Assembly (NCBI RefSeq): GCF_900096895.1
Contig: NZ_FMYO01000003.1
Coordinates: forward strand, 224,149 to 288,148
DNA length: 64,000 bases
Direction: 5' to 3'
From: Acinetobacter kookii
Lineage (GTDB): Bacteria > Pseudomonadota > Gammaproteobacteria > Pseudomonadales > Moraxellaceae
Below the pieces are notes generated by a model that did not search any database, had not been told where the DNA came from, and worked only from the letters and a program-made list of their open reading frames with translations. This document shows positions 39,858 through 48,812 of this stretch, in pieces (within the stretch, counting starts at the first letter, position 1; each line of letters opens with the position of its first letter). The position numbers and the translations under genes are program-made.

Positions 39858-41461
39858 TATTGAGCCTCTCCAGATACGCGTTGTGGAAGAACAATGTCGT
39901 CTTGTCCGGCATTTGATTTTTCAAAATGATATTTGCCAGTATGTAAAGAACTTGGACCTAAGCGAGCAAATTTAACCATCAAGTACATTTCGATAATCAG
40001 AAGTACTGTATAGAACGCTGCAAGTGCCAGGATTGAACCCCAAATATCACCAGTGCTCAAGCTTGAAGCAGAGAGGTGTGTAGGTAAAACCTCACCAATG
40101 GTCCACGGTTGACGGCCACCTTCAGCCACATACCAGCCAGTTTGTGTAGCAATCCACGGTAATGGCAGGCCGAAAAGTGCAAACTTAAGCAACCAAGGCT
40201 TGTTTTCTGCATTGCGTTTAGCTACTGCATAAGTAGCAAGGATAAACAGAAGCAGCATCAAGAAACCTGAAGCGACCATGGCACGGAACGAGAAGAACAG
40301 GGCAGTCACATTAGGAATGGTATCCTTGGTTGCTGCTTTGATGTGTTCTTCAGAAGCATCTACGACATTTGGTGTGTATTTTTTAAGAAGCAAGCCATAC
40401 CCCAGGTCTTTCTGGTTTTCTTTGAATGAAGCCATAAGTTCTGGAGAGCGGTCGCCTGCACGAAGTTTTTCAAGTTCGGCATATGCAGTCATACCATTAC
40501 GGATACGAAGCTCATGTTGCACCATCAGATCTTTCAGGCCTGTTACTTCTTTATCAAGAGAACGTGTTGCAATAATACCCATCACATATGGAATTTTGAT
40601 GGCGTAGTCAGTACGTTGTTCTTCCTGATTTGGAATACCAAACAATGTAAATGGAGCAGGTGCCGGGTGAGTTTCCCATTCTGCTTCAATTGCAGCCAAT
40701 TTGGTTTTTTGTACATCACCCAGTTCATAACCTGACTCATCGCCAAGCAGAATTACTGAAAGTGTAGAAGCCAGACCAAAGATTGCAGCAATTGCGAAAG
40801 AACGGCGTGCAAAAGGCAAGTCACGTTTTTTGAGCAAGTAGTAGCTTGAAATGGCCAAAACGAACACTGCGCCAGTCACATAACCTGAAGATACGGTATG
40901 AACAAATTTAACCTGAGCCACCGGGTTGAAGATCAGTGCACCGAAGTCAACCAGCTCCATACGCATGGTTTCAAAGTTGAACGCTGCACCTACTGGGTTT
41001 TGCATCCAGCCATTGGCGACTAAAATCCAAAGTGCCGACATGTTGGAGCCAAGTGCAACCAGCCAGGTCACGCCCAAATGCTGAACTTTAGAAAGCCTGT
41101 CCCAGCCGAAGAAGAATAGACCAATAAAAGTCGACTCCAGGAAAAACGCCATTAATCCTTCAATAGCGAGTGGCGCACCAAAAATGTCACCGACATAATG
41201 TGAATAGTACGCCCAGTTTGTACCAAACTGGAACTCCATGGTTAAGCCTGTGGTTACACCTAAGGCAAAGTTAATACCAAAAAGTTTTCCCCAGAATTTG
41301 GTCATGTCCTTATAAATTTCTTTGCCAGAAATCACATAGGTGGTTTCCATAATGGCAAGAATAAAAGCCAGACCAAGAGTAAGAGGTACAAATATAAAGT
41401 GATACAACGCGGTCATTGCAAATTGGAACCGCGAAAGATCGACCACGCTTTCAGAAATCAT
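39857..41461 (-). CDS. cydA: Cytochrome bd ubiquinol oxidase subunit I
   Basis: 534 residues from ATG 41461, whose A overlaps the cydP stop (TGATG); RBS AAGGAGA precedes it. The axial His region [15 protein letters not shown] (about 20-34) and the [13 protein letters not shown] motif (about 445) are intact. The Q-loop between helices 6 and 7 is long, as in E. coli (522 residues). It binds b558, b595 and d haems and oxidises ubiquinol. Confidence 0.97.
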   Translation of the reverse strand: MISESVVDLSRFQFAMTALYHFIFVPLTLGLAFILAIMETTYVISGKEIYKDMTKFWGKLFGINFALGVTTGLTMEFQFGTNWAYYSHYVGDIFGAPLAIEGLMAFFLESTFIGLFFFGWDRLSKVQHLGVTWLVALGSNMSALWILVANGWMQNPVGAAFNFETMRMELVDFGALIFNPVAQVKFVHTVSSGYVTGAVFVLAISSYYLLKKRDLPFARRSFAIAAIFGLASTLSVILLGDESGYELGDVQKTKLAAIEAEWETHPAPAPFTLFGIPNQEEQRTDYAIKIPYVMGIIATRSLDKEVTGLKDLMVQHELRIRNGMTAYAELEKLRAGDRSPELMASFKENQKDLGYGLLLKKYTPNVVDASEEHIKAATKDTIPNVTALFFSFRAMVASGFLMLLLFILATYAVAKRNAENKPWLLKFALFGLPLPWIATQTGWYVAEGGRQPWTIGEVLPTHLSASSLSTGDIWGSILALAAFYTVLLIIEMYLMVKFARLGPSSLHTGKYHFEKSNAGQDDIVLPQRVSGEAQ

Positions 41462-41652
41462 CAACGTGTCTCCTTGATTGGGGAAGGGCTGCCAGCAATA
41501 CGCTCGGCAACTTGATTGTCAAAATTTTGAGGGATAGTCGGGGCGTCGAACCAGATTTGTTTAATCATCATTAAGAGCACAATCTTGATTATTAATATGA
41601 TTGCAATCTCTCGGACTAATCGCTGGTTGAAATCTTTGGGTATTAAGCTCAT
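41461..41652 (-). CDS. cydP: CydP-like small cytochrome oxidase protein
   Basis: 63 residues with one membrane helix (about 14-34, [21 protein letters not shown]), then a soluble tail. A predicted small protein in front of cydA is known in Acinetobacter and Pasteurellaceae as CydP, a proposed accessory subunit of cytochrome bd. The stop overlaps the cydA start (TGATG), so it is almost certainly part of the operon and the first gene in it. Family name is from memory; sequence alone supports a small operon-leading membrane protein. Confidence 0.78.
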   Translation of the reverse strand: MSLIPKDFNQRLVREIAIILIIKIVLLMMIKQIWFDAPTIPQNFDNQVAERIAGSPSPIKETR

Positions 41653-41751
41653 ACAAATAAGCCTATTTTTTTAAACTTAATATGTATTATTAAACAAAAA
41701 ATAACTAAAAATAAATAGATTGAACAGTTAAAATAAAAATATATTATTTAA

Positions 41752-41765
41752 TTGATGAAAAACAA
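41752..41765. promoter_or_regulatory. Candidate FNR/Anr-like box upstream of the cyd operon
   Basis: TTGATGAAAAACAA matches TTGAT-N4-ATCAA in 9 of 10 defined positions, 100 bp upstream of cydP. The very AT-rich context makes a chance match quite possible. Confidence 0.3.
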
Positions 41766-41852
41766 TAAGATATTGTGGTTAAATGTTAAAAAATAAACTA
41801 AATTTTTATGATTTTTAAGTTGAGTAAATTGCTTTGTATTCTATTTTTAATC

Positions 41853-41908
41853 CTGACTAAAATGCTTATATTTAAATTGTTAATTCTGACTAAAATACTT
41901 ATATTTAA
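41853..41908. repeat. Tandem direct repeat, 23-bp unit with 33-bp period
   Basis: CTGACTAAAATGCTTATATT at 41853 recurs as CTGACTAAAATACTTATATT at 41886; the repeated units extend by TAA and differ at one position. Each unit contains TAAAAT, a possible -10 element on the plus strand. No gene is downstream on that strand. Confidence 0.6.
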
Positions 41909-42066
41909 TTTTAAAATTCCTAAAAAGTTATATTTGTATCTAATGCACTTGAATTAATAAATGAGATTAATTTTTATTTATATTTGCGAGTCGAATATCA
42001 TTAACGAATGATTATAAAGTGGCTGTGACCAGATGTTGAGATAAACATGTTTGCAATCCAAACATA

Positions 42067-42095
42067 CAAAAAAGACCGCTGTTATAGCGGTCTCT
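42067..42095 (-). terminator. Terminator of the porin gene
   Basis: Minus-strand stem GACCGCT/AGCGGTC with ATAAC loop and following T-run. Confidence 0.88.
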
Positions 42096-42110
42096 TAATG
42101 GATATCTAGA

Positions 42111-43208
42111 TTAGAAGTTATATTCCATACCTAAACCAATCACAGTTTTCGTATCATCTTTTGCTAACCAATCACGCTTTTGTTGACCAACAACACCATA
42201 GACACGGGCTTGTTTATTAATTTGATAATCAGCGCCTAAACCATAAAGGTCTTGTTTACGATCATCACGACCATCAGATTGAGTGGTTGCAGAAATATAT
42301 TCTGCTTTCAACTTAATTGGTGTAGATGGGATGACGTAAGCAGCAGTCAGGCCATAAGCATCTTCTTGAAGGCCTTTATAGGAAGTTACGACAGCAGGTG
42401 TGCCCGCCGTTGTTGTTACTGTATCGTCAGTTGGTTGAGCTGTCTGCCAAAGCGCACCAAAAACCAGGCCATCAACACCGGCTTTAGTTAGATCTACAGA
42501 GCCAGTCACACGGATGGCATCTGAATAAATGTTGGATAGGCTATAAGCGCTATATTTAGAAGCAACACCAAAGTTACCAGCTACAGCAGCAGCCAAGCCT
42601 AGGTTTTTGTTGTCATACGTAAGCGATGTTGAAACACCGTCGCCAAAACCATCACGGCTGCCTTCATAACCTGTTGTCGCACTGTTTGCAGCCGAAGATT
42701 CTTCACCTTGCTGGAACATGATGTTGAAGCCTAAACCACCTAATAATTTTTTGTCGATTTCAACACCAATGACGTTGTTCAAACGATCTTCACCGGCTAA
42801 AACTGAAGTCATATCCAGTTCAGTGTGGTCGTTGAAAATATCCTGGTTATTACCCGCAGCAGTTTTAAAGTAAGAATCGAATTTACCTACTTTTAAAGTA
42901 GCGATACCATCTGATTTGATCCCGATATAACGGTTACGTGCATTCAAGTCTACATCTGAACCTGAACCATCAGTTGCAATTGCCCATTCAGCTAAATAAA
43001 CAGCAGATAATTTATCAGTTAGTTTTTCTTCACCCTTAATGCCTATACGTGAAGAATTAGAGTTTAATTTGGTTACGTTTTCATCCTTGAAACCATTATT
43101 GTCAATTTGGTCTAAAGATACATTGAGCTTGCCGTACAATGTTGGTGCTGCTTGCGCTGCACTGATGCTTAAGGTTGCTACTGTAGCAGCGAGAAGCAAT
43201 TTTTTCAT
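42111..43208 (-). CDS. General porin (Neisseria-type outer-membrane porin)
   Basis: 365 residues from MKKLLLAA at 43208. A signal peptide ends AQA-AP (about 1-21). The mature protein starts PTLYGKLNVSLDQI, with the RIGIKGEEKL, NRYIGIKSDGIATLKVGKFDSYFK segments typical of 16-strand trimeric porins. It ends with Tyr-Asn-Phe at the C-terminus, the outer-membrane targeting signal. A loop with Thr/Val/Ala (about 268-285, TDDTVTTTAGTPAVV) is probably surface exposed. GGAG precedes the ATG. It is monocistronic. Confidence 0.92.
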   Translation of the reverse strand: MKKLLLAATVATLSISAAQAAPTLYGKLNVSLDQIDNNGFKDENVTKLNSNSSRIGIKGEEKLTDKLSAVYLAEWAIATDGSGSDVDLNARNRYIGIKSDGIATLKVGKFDSYFKTAAGNNQDIFNDHTELDMTSVLAGEDRLNNVIGVEIDKKLLGGLGFNIMFQQGEESSAANSATTGYEGSRDGFGDGVSTSLTYDNKNLGLAAAVAGNFGVASKYSAYSLSNIYSDAIRVTGSVDLTKAGVDGLVFGALWQTAQPTDDTVTTTAGTPAVVTSYKGLQEDAYGLTAAYVIPSTPIKLKAEYISATTQSDGRDDRKQDLYGLGADYQINKQARVYGVVGQQKRDWLAKDDTKTVIGLGMEYNF

Positions 43209-43511
43209 TGAAGTTTCTCCAAAAAACACTTTTATGGGGCGGTTGCCCTGTTGACTCTTTTTATAGTTTGCTTGTGTACAAAAACTTACAAAAGCTCACC
43301 AACTTGCTAAGCAGTATCTGCAAACTTTGTGACAGAGAAGTGAAAGCTATATGACATTTTGATGACGGGAGATATTGATAAATTTAATATTTTTTATTAT
43401 TTTTCAGTAATTTAATTTTTACTTATAATTTGAAAGATAGATTAATGCATTCCCGGACATAAAAAATGGAGCAGAAGCTCCATTTTTGACAAGTTAAAAT
43501 TCTAGTGAATT
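43209..43511. other. Intergenic region (303 bp) with porin promoter and HIT terminator
   Basis: A minus-strand -10-like TATAAA lies at 43260-43265, about 52 bp ahead of the porin ATG. A short GC-rich hairpin GGGC/GCCC (about 43236-43248) lies in the porin leader. The HIT-gene terminator is at the far end. No gene is seen. Confidence 0.5.
43461..43487 (-). terminator. Terminator of the HIT gene
   Basis: 11-bp stem AAAAATGGAGC/GCTCCATTTTT (43462-43472 and 43477-43487). Confidence 0.88.
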
Positions 43512-43925
43512 TTAAAGTTCAGCTTTAATTTTTTCAGCCAGGGCTTTAATTCTTTCCTGGTCACCCATACACAATGCGTGTTTTCCGAGCTCATGAACCG
43601 AACTTGGAATGAGGTGAAAATGTACATGTGGAACCGTTTGACCAGCAGATGCGCCTGAAAGTTGCATCAGTACGATACCTTGAACATCCAGTGCTACTTT
43701 CATAGCCTGTGCAATTTTTTGCACAATCTGAATGGTATAGGCAGCAGCGTCAGGGGGCAGATCAAGTAATGTAATTGCAGGTGTTTTCGGGATGACCAAT
43801 GTATGACCTTCTGCCTGGGGCATAATGTCCATAAAAGCCAGAACCTGTTCGTCCTCATACACTTTTATTGCAGGAAGTTCATTACGGATAATTCGTGCAA
43901 AAATATTTTGATCATCGTAAAGCAT
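43512..43925 (-). CDS. HIT-family hydrolase
   Basis: 137 residues. The histidine triad is HVHFHLIPS (about 98-106), preceded by GQTVPHVHFH. The N-terminal IFARIIRNELPAIKVYEDEQVLAFMDIMPQAEGHTLVIPK (about 8-47) is the classical HIT domain. These enzymes hydrolyse nucleoside phosphoramidates or AMP-lysine. The gene is monocistronic between two terminators or promoters. Confidence 0.92.
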   Translation of the reverse strand: MLYDDQNIFARIIRNELPAIKVYEDEQVLAFMDIMPQAEGHTLVIPKTPAITLLDLPPDAAAYTIQIVQKIAQAMKVALDVQGIVLMQLSGASAGQTVPHVHFHLIPSSVHELGKHALCMGDQERIKALAEKIKAEL

Positions 43926-43957
43926 GTCGAGTCCTTGAAAGTGATTGGGTACTGTAA

Positions 43958-44227
43958 TTATTTACAGTTCAATTCTTTCTGACGATCTTTGATGGCGTCA
44001 AGTCGTTGTTGCTCTTTTTCTGAAAATTTTGGCTTGGTTGTATAGCAATTGTCATTGCCAAACTTGGCCTTGGCTTCAGGGTCTTTAAAGCAAAAACCTT
44101 TAGAGGCATAAATGACATCGTGGTCATTTTTTAATTGTTGGCACTCTTGCTCTGCTGTCGCTGCAAAAGCATTCGCCCCAAAGAAAGTGATAAAACTAGC
44201 CAAAACTGCAACACTAAGCTTGGTCAT
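43958..44227 (-). CDS. Exported small YARHG-like protein
   Basis: 89 residues from ATG 44227. Signal peptide ends ANAFAATA (about 1-23). The mature part has four Cys (C29, C46, C61, C88) and an IYASKGFCFKD segment recalling the YARHG domain, then SEKEQQRLDAIKDRQKE. Two disulfides are likely. Function unknown. The start is the only ATG with a signal-like context; an upstream GTG region is less likely. Confidence 0.75.
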   Translation of the reverse strand: MTKLSVAVLASFITFFGANAFAATAEQECQQLKNDHDVIYASKGFCFKDPEAKAKFGNDNCYTTKPKFSEKEQQRLDAIKDRQKELNCK

Positions 44228-44308
44228 GAGGGTTTCCTCTGTGAGAACATTGTGTAGAACGTTTCTACACAATATTAGGTTTATTTATTATTATTCAATG
44301 GCGAGTAA

Positions 44309-45181
44309 TTACTCAAGTGTAATTTTACTCCAAGACTCATACATTTTCACAGCACTAGAAAAGTCACTGTCTTTTTCTGCTAAATTGCTGGCTGCCTGAA
44401 TCAGGCTTTGGGTTAAGGCAATCACTGGCGCTGACAGTTTAGCATCACGTACCAGGTCTAATGCAATCCCTGTATCTTTGGCTAATAGCGGCAGGGCAAA
44501 GGTCAGCGGGAATTCGCGGTTTAGTACCCGCTGCGGCAACACGGTTTCAGTCACGCCACTTTTACCGCTGGAGGCATTAATGCAGTCTAAAGCTTCATGC
44601 AGATTTACGCCATGCGCTTTTAATGTGGTAAAACCTTCAGCCACTGAGCAGAGGTTGACGGCCAGGAGCATATTGTTGACAGCTTTGACTGCGAAACCTG
44701 CACCTGAGTCGCCAACATGTTTAATCAGTTTCCCAAAGGCTTGAATTGCAGGCAGGGCTTTTTCAAAAGCAGCAGCTTCACCCCCAATCATCACGGTTAA
44801 AGTGCCATTTTCTGCACCAATGGTTTGTCCGCTCACTGGAGCATCAAGAAAATCAACCTCTGAGGCTTTTAATTGCTGGCTCAGCTTTTTGGCAGATTCA
44901 GGAACACCACTGGTGCAGTCGACCCATACCGCGCCCGATTTAATCTGAACCGTTGCAATGAGGTCTTCGACTTCCTGGCTGGTTGGCAGGCATGAAAAAA
45001 TGATATCGGCCTGAACGGCTTGCTCGAGTTCTACGGCTTGCGTGCCATATTCAGTTGCATGCTGCTTGGCTTTTTCGAAATTACGGTTCCATACATAGAC
45101 CGTATCAAAATGTTGAGGTAAATGTGCTGCCATGCGGTAACCCATTGCGCCCAAGCCGATAAATGCAACTGACTGAATCAT
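44309..45181 (-). CDS. Beta-hydroxyacid dehydrogenase (3-hydroxyisobutyrate dehydrogenase family)
   Basis: 290 residues. NAD(P)-binding loop FIGLGAMGYRMAAHL (about 6-20). The catalytic Lys lies in GSGQTIGAENG...GAGFAVKAVNNMLLA (about 165-180). The SGASxG-type motif is present as APVSGQTIGAENGTL. It belongs with 3-hydroxyisobutyrate/tartronate semialdehyde/glyoxylate reductases. No pathway neighbours fix the substrate. The gene is 10 bp downstream of the PhaC-like hydrolase gene on the same strand. Confidence 0.88.
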   Translation of the reverse strand: MIQSVAFIGLGAMGYRMAAHLPQHFDTVYVWNRNFEKAKQHATEYGTQAVELEQAVQADIIFSCLPTSQEVEDLIATVQIKSGAVWVDCTSGVPESAKKLSQQLKASEVDFLDAPVSGQTIGAENGTLTVMIGGEAAAFEKALPAIQAFGKLIKHVGDSGAGFAVKAVNNMLLAVNLCSVAEGFTTLKAHGVNLHEALDCINASSGKSGVTETVLPQRVLNREFPLTFALPLLAKDTGIALDLVRDAKLSAPVIALTQSLIQAASNLAEKDSDFSSAVKMYESWSKITLE

Positions 45182-45191
45182 GATGTTTCCT

Positions 45192-46283
45192 TTATATTTT
45201 GCTCGATCTCTGTTTTAACCAGGTGGTCATGAAAGGCCAGAACTCGTTGGCACTGGACTGGCTAGACATAAGTCCCAGATGACCGCCGGGAATAAGAGTA
45301 AACGTGACATCCTTGCTATTTGTCAATCCAATTAAAGGCTTAACAGCATCTTCAGAAACAATCTGATCGCTACGACCCGCACCCACCAGTAAAGAGCACT
45401 CTATATTTTTTAATTCGATATGTTTATCTTGTAAGGTAATAACACCGTTTTTAAGCGGATTTTGTAGCCAGACATTGAAAATCATGTCCTGATTGATACC
45501 GCCAGGGTAGTCAATCATCTGGTTCAGGAAATTGCCCATGGTGGCATGTTCGTACAAAGCTTGCGGGTTATCGAGGTTGGCTAAAAGCTGCTTTTGGCTT
45601 TGTATCCACCCCACAGGATCAATCATTTTAAATCCGAGCGAGTTAAGTATACCCGGGCTATGAATTAGATGCTTAGGTACGGTGCCCGAATAAATCTTGT
45701 TTTGCAGGGTCTTATTTTTTGCAATCAGTTGATTGGCCTTTTGAAAAAGTTTACCGGTACGACCCGAGGCATGACTGTCTACCGGACTGCCCAATACCAT
45801 TAAATTCTTGACGTGGTTCGGTTTGTGCAATGCGCAATAGAGCATGACAAATACACCGGCCATGCTCCAGCCATGCAGTGAAATCTGATCACTATGTGAG
45901 TGAGTCCGGATCTGGTCTATACAATGCGGAATGGCATCGTCAATAAATGACATGAAATTGAGAAAGCGATCTTTATAGTTATATCGACCCCATTCCATTA
46001 AATAGACATCAAAGCCACTATGCTGAAAGTGTTTGACTAATGAGCGGTAAGGATACAGGTCGTAAATGGCCATGTTGATTGCAAGGGGGGCAACAAAAAC
46101 CAGGGGTTCTTGATATTGCTTATCTGGTGAGGCGTAATAGCGCACCCGGGTCTGTTTGTACTCTGCAATGACTTCATAGGGTGTGGTTTGCGATAAAACC
46201 AGTGATTTGGAATTGAACAAAGTCGTCGATAGGTTTTTGAGTTTGCTTTTGTGTTTTGCAATTTTATTTTTAACTTGAATCAT
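45192..46283 (-). CDS. PhaC-like alpha/beta hydrolase
   Basis: 363 residues. PHA-synthase-like layout: AIYDLYPYRSLVKHFQHSGFDVYLMEWGRYNYKDRFLNF (about 69-107), with the nucleophile elbow GWSMAG (about 138-143). The usual PhaC nucleophile is Cys in GxCxG; here it is Ser, so the protein is not a typical PHA synthase. A later GAGRSDQIV and GGHLGLM supply the Asp and His region. It may be a lipase or an acyl-esterase related to PHA metabolism. It is cotranscribed with the dehydrogenase gene. Confidence 0.85.
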   Translation of the reverse strand: MIQVKNKIAKHKSKLKNLSTTLFNSKSLVLSQTTPYEVIAEYKQTRVRYYASPDKQYQEPLVFVAPLAINMAIYDLYPYRSLVKHFQHSGFDVYLMEWGRYNYKDRFLNFMSFIDDAIPHCIDQIRTHSHSDQISLHGWSMAGVFVMLYCALHKPNHVKNLMVLGSPVDSHASGRTGKLFQKANQLIAKNKTLQNKIYSGTVPKHLIHSPGILNSLGFKMIDPVGWIQSQKQLLANLDNPQALYEHATMGNFLNQMIDYPGGINQDMIFNVWLQNPLKNGVITLQDKHIELKNIECSLLVGAGRSDQIVSEDAVKPLIGLTNSKDVTFTLIPGGHLGLMSSQSSANEFWPFMTTWLKQRSSKI

Positions 46284-46418
46284 TGCTGTGAGTACGAATA
46301 TCTAGGTGAATTGATCGAAGTGTAGGCGATATTTATGCATTATACCTTGACCTTAAATGCCATAGGCGCTCAAAATGTTGGCAATTATTAGCAAAGGCAT
46401 CAGGACTGGGTAGCAACG

Positions 46419-47606
46419 ATGAGCCAACAAGACGACCTTGAATACCAATTAGATACTTTAGCCATTCGTACAGGTCATACACGTAGCTTTGAAGGTGAGC
46501 ATGGCGAGCCAATCTTCCTGACATCTTCATTTGTCTATGAAAATGCAGCAGAAGCTGCAGCCAAGTTTTCTGGTCAGGAACCTGGCAACATTTATTCGCG
46601 CTTTACCAATCCGACCGTGGCGATGTTTGAAAAGCGTTTGGCTGCCTTGGAAGGTGCAGAACGTGCGGTGGCAACCAGTTCTGGTATGGCTGCGATTATG
46701 GCTGTTGCCATGTCATATCTGAAAATGGGTGATCATGTTATCTGTTCACGTGCGGTGTTTGGTTCAACGGTTTCGTTATTTGAAAAGTATGTGGCTAAAT
46801 TTGGTGTAAGCGTCGATTTTGTTGATTTGACAGATGTGCAAGCCTGGAAAAATGCCATCAAACCTGAAACAAAATTACTCTTTGTCGAATCTCCATCCAA
46901 TCCACTGGCTGAAATTGCCGATATTCAGGCTTTGGCTGATCTGGCTCATGCCAATGGTGCATTACTGGCGATTGACAACAGCTTCTGTACGCCGGCATTG
47001 CAACAGCCAATTAAATTAGGGGCTGACCTGGTTGTCTATTCAGCAACCAAATATCTGGATGGTCAAGGTCGCGCTTTGGGTGGTGCTGTGGTAGGTAATC
47101 ACACACTGCTTGAAGAAGTATTTGGTTATGTCCGCACCACTGGCCCGTCAATGAGTCCATTTAATGCCTGGGTTTTTTTGAAAGGTCTGGAAACTCTGCG
47201 TTTACGTATGCGTGAACATTCAGCAAATGCACAAAAACTGGCTGAATTCTTAAATCAGCACGACAAAGTAGAAAAAGTGTATTACGCTGGTTTGCCTTCA
47301 CATATTGGTCATGAGCTTGCAGCCAAACAGCAAAGCGGTTTCGGCGGTATTGTGTCCTTTGAAGTCAAAGGTGGGCGTGAAGGGGCTTGGAAAGTTATCG
47401 ACAATACCCAGTTTATTTCCATTACCGGTAACCTGGGCGATGTGAAATCAACTATTACTCATCCAGCAACTACAACTCACGGTAAGCTTTCAGCAGAAGC
47501 CAAAGAAGCTGCAGGGATTCGTGAAGGATTAATCCGTGTATCTGTTGGTTTGGAAGATATTGATGATATTATTCGTGACATTAGTCGTGGTTTAGATTTA
47601 ATTTAA
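46419..47606 (+). CDS. metZ: O-succinylhomoserine sulfhydrylase
   Basis: 395 residues. Cys/Met metabolism PLP family: YSRFTNPTVAMFEKRLAALEGAERAVATSSGMAAI (about 64-98) and the PLP Lys in VVYSATKYLDGQGRALGG (about 205-222). The GQGR after the PLP Lys is usual for MetZ. It makes homocysteine directly from O-succinylhomoserine and sulfide. It lies upstream of ybaB-recR; the usual dnaX is not beside them. Confidence 0.93.
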   Translation: MSQQDDLEYQLDTLAIRTGHTRSFEGEHGEPIFLTSSFVYENAAEAAAKFSGQEPGNIYSRFTNPTVAMFEKRLAALEGAERAVATSSGMAAIMAVAMSYLKMGDHVICSRAVFGSTVSLFEKYVAKFGVSVDFVDLTDVQAWKNAIKPETKLLFVESPSNPLAEIADIQALADLAHANGALLAIDNSFCTPALQQPIKLGADLVVYSATKYLDGQGRALGGAVVGNHTLLEEVFGYVRTTGPSMSPFNAWVFLKGLETLRLRMREHSANAQKLAEFLNQHDKVEKVYYAGLPSHIGHELAAKQQSGFGGIVSFEVKGGREGAWKVIDNTQFISITGNLGDVKSTITHPATTTHGKLSAEAKEAAGIREGLIRVSVGLEDIDDIIRDISRGLDLI

Positions 47607-47647
47607 TTTTTTGTCTTATTTTTTAAGTTTTGTGTTCGGAGTATTTT

Positions 47648-47977
47648 ATGAACATTAACATGTTGATGCAGCAAGCACAGCGCATGCAAAAAGATATGGA
47701 AGCCAATGTTAAAAAGGCCAAAGAACAGCTTGCGCAAACTGAAGTTCATGCTGAAGCAGGCGGCGGTCTGGTGAAAGTTACTATGACTTGCCGCAACGTG
47801 GTAAAACGTATCGAAATCAGCCCTGAATTGCTGCAAGATGATGCTGACATGATTGAAGATTTAATCGCGGCTGCAATGAATGATGCTGCACGTCAGGCTG
47901 AAGCGATTTCTGAGGAAAAAATGAAAGCGGCAAATTCTGGTATGGGCTTGCCACCAGGTCTTTCAGGTTTATTCTAA
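47648..47977 (+). CDS. ybaB: YbaB/EbfC nucleoid-associated protein
   Basis: 109 residues from ATG 47648, with CGGAG at 47636-47640; the in-frame start at 47630 is not needed. Conserved pattern [17 protein letters not shown], then a central [20 protein letters not shown] (about 38-57), and [12 protein letters not shown]. The C-terminus is Gly/Met/Pro-rich ([12 protein letters not shown]), as in the family. It binds DNA as a dimer. It is 12 bp from recR, with which it is normally linked. Confidence 0.94.
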   Translation: MNINMLMQQAQRMQKDMEANVKKAKEQLAQTEVHAEAGGGLVKVTMTCRNVVKRIEISPELLQDDADMIEDLIAAAMNDAARQAEAISEEKMKAANSGMGLPPGLSGLF

Positions 47978-47989
47978 GGAATACGTCCA

Positions 47990-48586
47990 GTGTTTAGTGA
48001 TCGATTTGATCAACTGGTTCAAGCCTTACGGATTTTGCCAAGTGTTGGGCCGAAATCGGCTCAGCGCATGGCATTACACCTGATCATGAAAAACAGGGAA
48101 GGTGCAGTCGGGCTGGCACATGCTTTAAATGAAGCAGCTACCTATATTCAGGAATGTAGCGTTTGTCATTCGCTCACTGAAAATGAAGTCTGCGATATCT
48201 GTCTTTCGCATGAACGTGATGATCAGCTGCTCTGTGTGGTGGAATCACCAGCAGATGTGATGGCGATTGAACAAAGTGGCAGTTTTCGGGGTAAATACCA
48301 TGTGTTGGGTGGACATTTGTCTCCACTGGACGGAATTGGGCCGGAAGAAATCGGGATTCCCTATCTGATTCAGCGCCTGAGTCAGGGCACGGTTTCAGAA
48401 GTTATATTGGCAACCAATGCTACTGTAGAAGGTCAGGCGACAGCACATTATCTGGTTGAAGCAACCAAGCATTTACCGATTCAAATGACCCGCATAGCTC
48501 AAGGTGTTCCTCAAGGGGGAGAACTTGAATATGTGGATAGTCATACTTTAAGTCAGGCGGTGCATAATCGTATGCGTATGAAATAA
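47990..48586 (+). CDS. recR: Recombination mediator RecR
   Basis: 198 residues from a GTG at 47990, with AAGGA 9 bp upstream. Helix-hairpin-helix ALRILPSVGPKSAQRMALHL (about 12-31), a four-Cys zinc finger CSVCHSLTENEVCDIC (about 56-71), then a Toprim domain with LCVVESPADVMAIE (about 80-93). It acts with RecO and RecF to load RecA at gaps. recR directly follows ybaB. Confidence 0.96.
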   Translation: MFSDRFDQLVQALRILPSVGPKSAQRMALHLIMKNREGAVGLAHALNEAATYIQECSVCHSLTENEVCDICLSHERDDQLLCVVESPADVMAIEQSGSFRGKYHVLGGHLSPLDGIGPEEIGIPYLIQRLSQGTVSEVILATNATVEGQATAHYLVEATKHLPIQMTRIAQGVPQGGELEYVDSHTLSQAVHNRMRMK

Positions 48587-48613
48587 GTACCCAGGTGCTT
48601 ATTTCATTATTTT
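48580..48613 (+). terminator. Terminator of ybaB-recR
   Basis: 12-bp stem GAAATAAGTACC/GGTGCTTATTTC (one wobble pair), overlapping the recR stop, followed by ATTATTTTTG. Confidence 0.75.
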
Positions 48614-48812
48614 TGACAAGAATAAGAACTGGGTGGCATTTACGAGAAAAATAGTCTTAAACTTATACAAAAAAAATATAAAAAAATGTTGATTTTTTAT
48701 TTAAATATTAAAATATGGTGAATATATACGCTAGATGTAGATTTTGTTATATCTAAATGTTATATATCGGTTAATATACTTTTCAAGAGAATCTGCTTTT
48801 AGACTCGGTAAT

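Larger units (their letters stand above)
41653..42110. other. AT-rich intergenic region (458 bp) between cydP and the porin gene
   Basis: Strikingly AT-rich. It must hold the cyd operon promoter reading left. It contains a candidate FNR/Anr-like box (41752-41765), a tandem 23-bp direct repeat (41853-41908), and the porin terminator (42067-42095). No gene is recognised. Confidence 0.6.

Noticed and set aside
46333..46530. 65-codon minus-strand ORF over the metZ start
   Set aside because: Antisense to the well-supported start of metZ; no family or ribosome-binding site.
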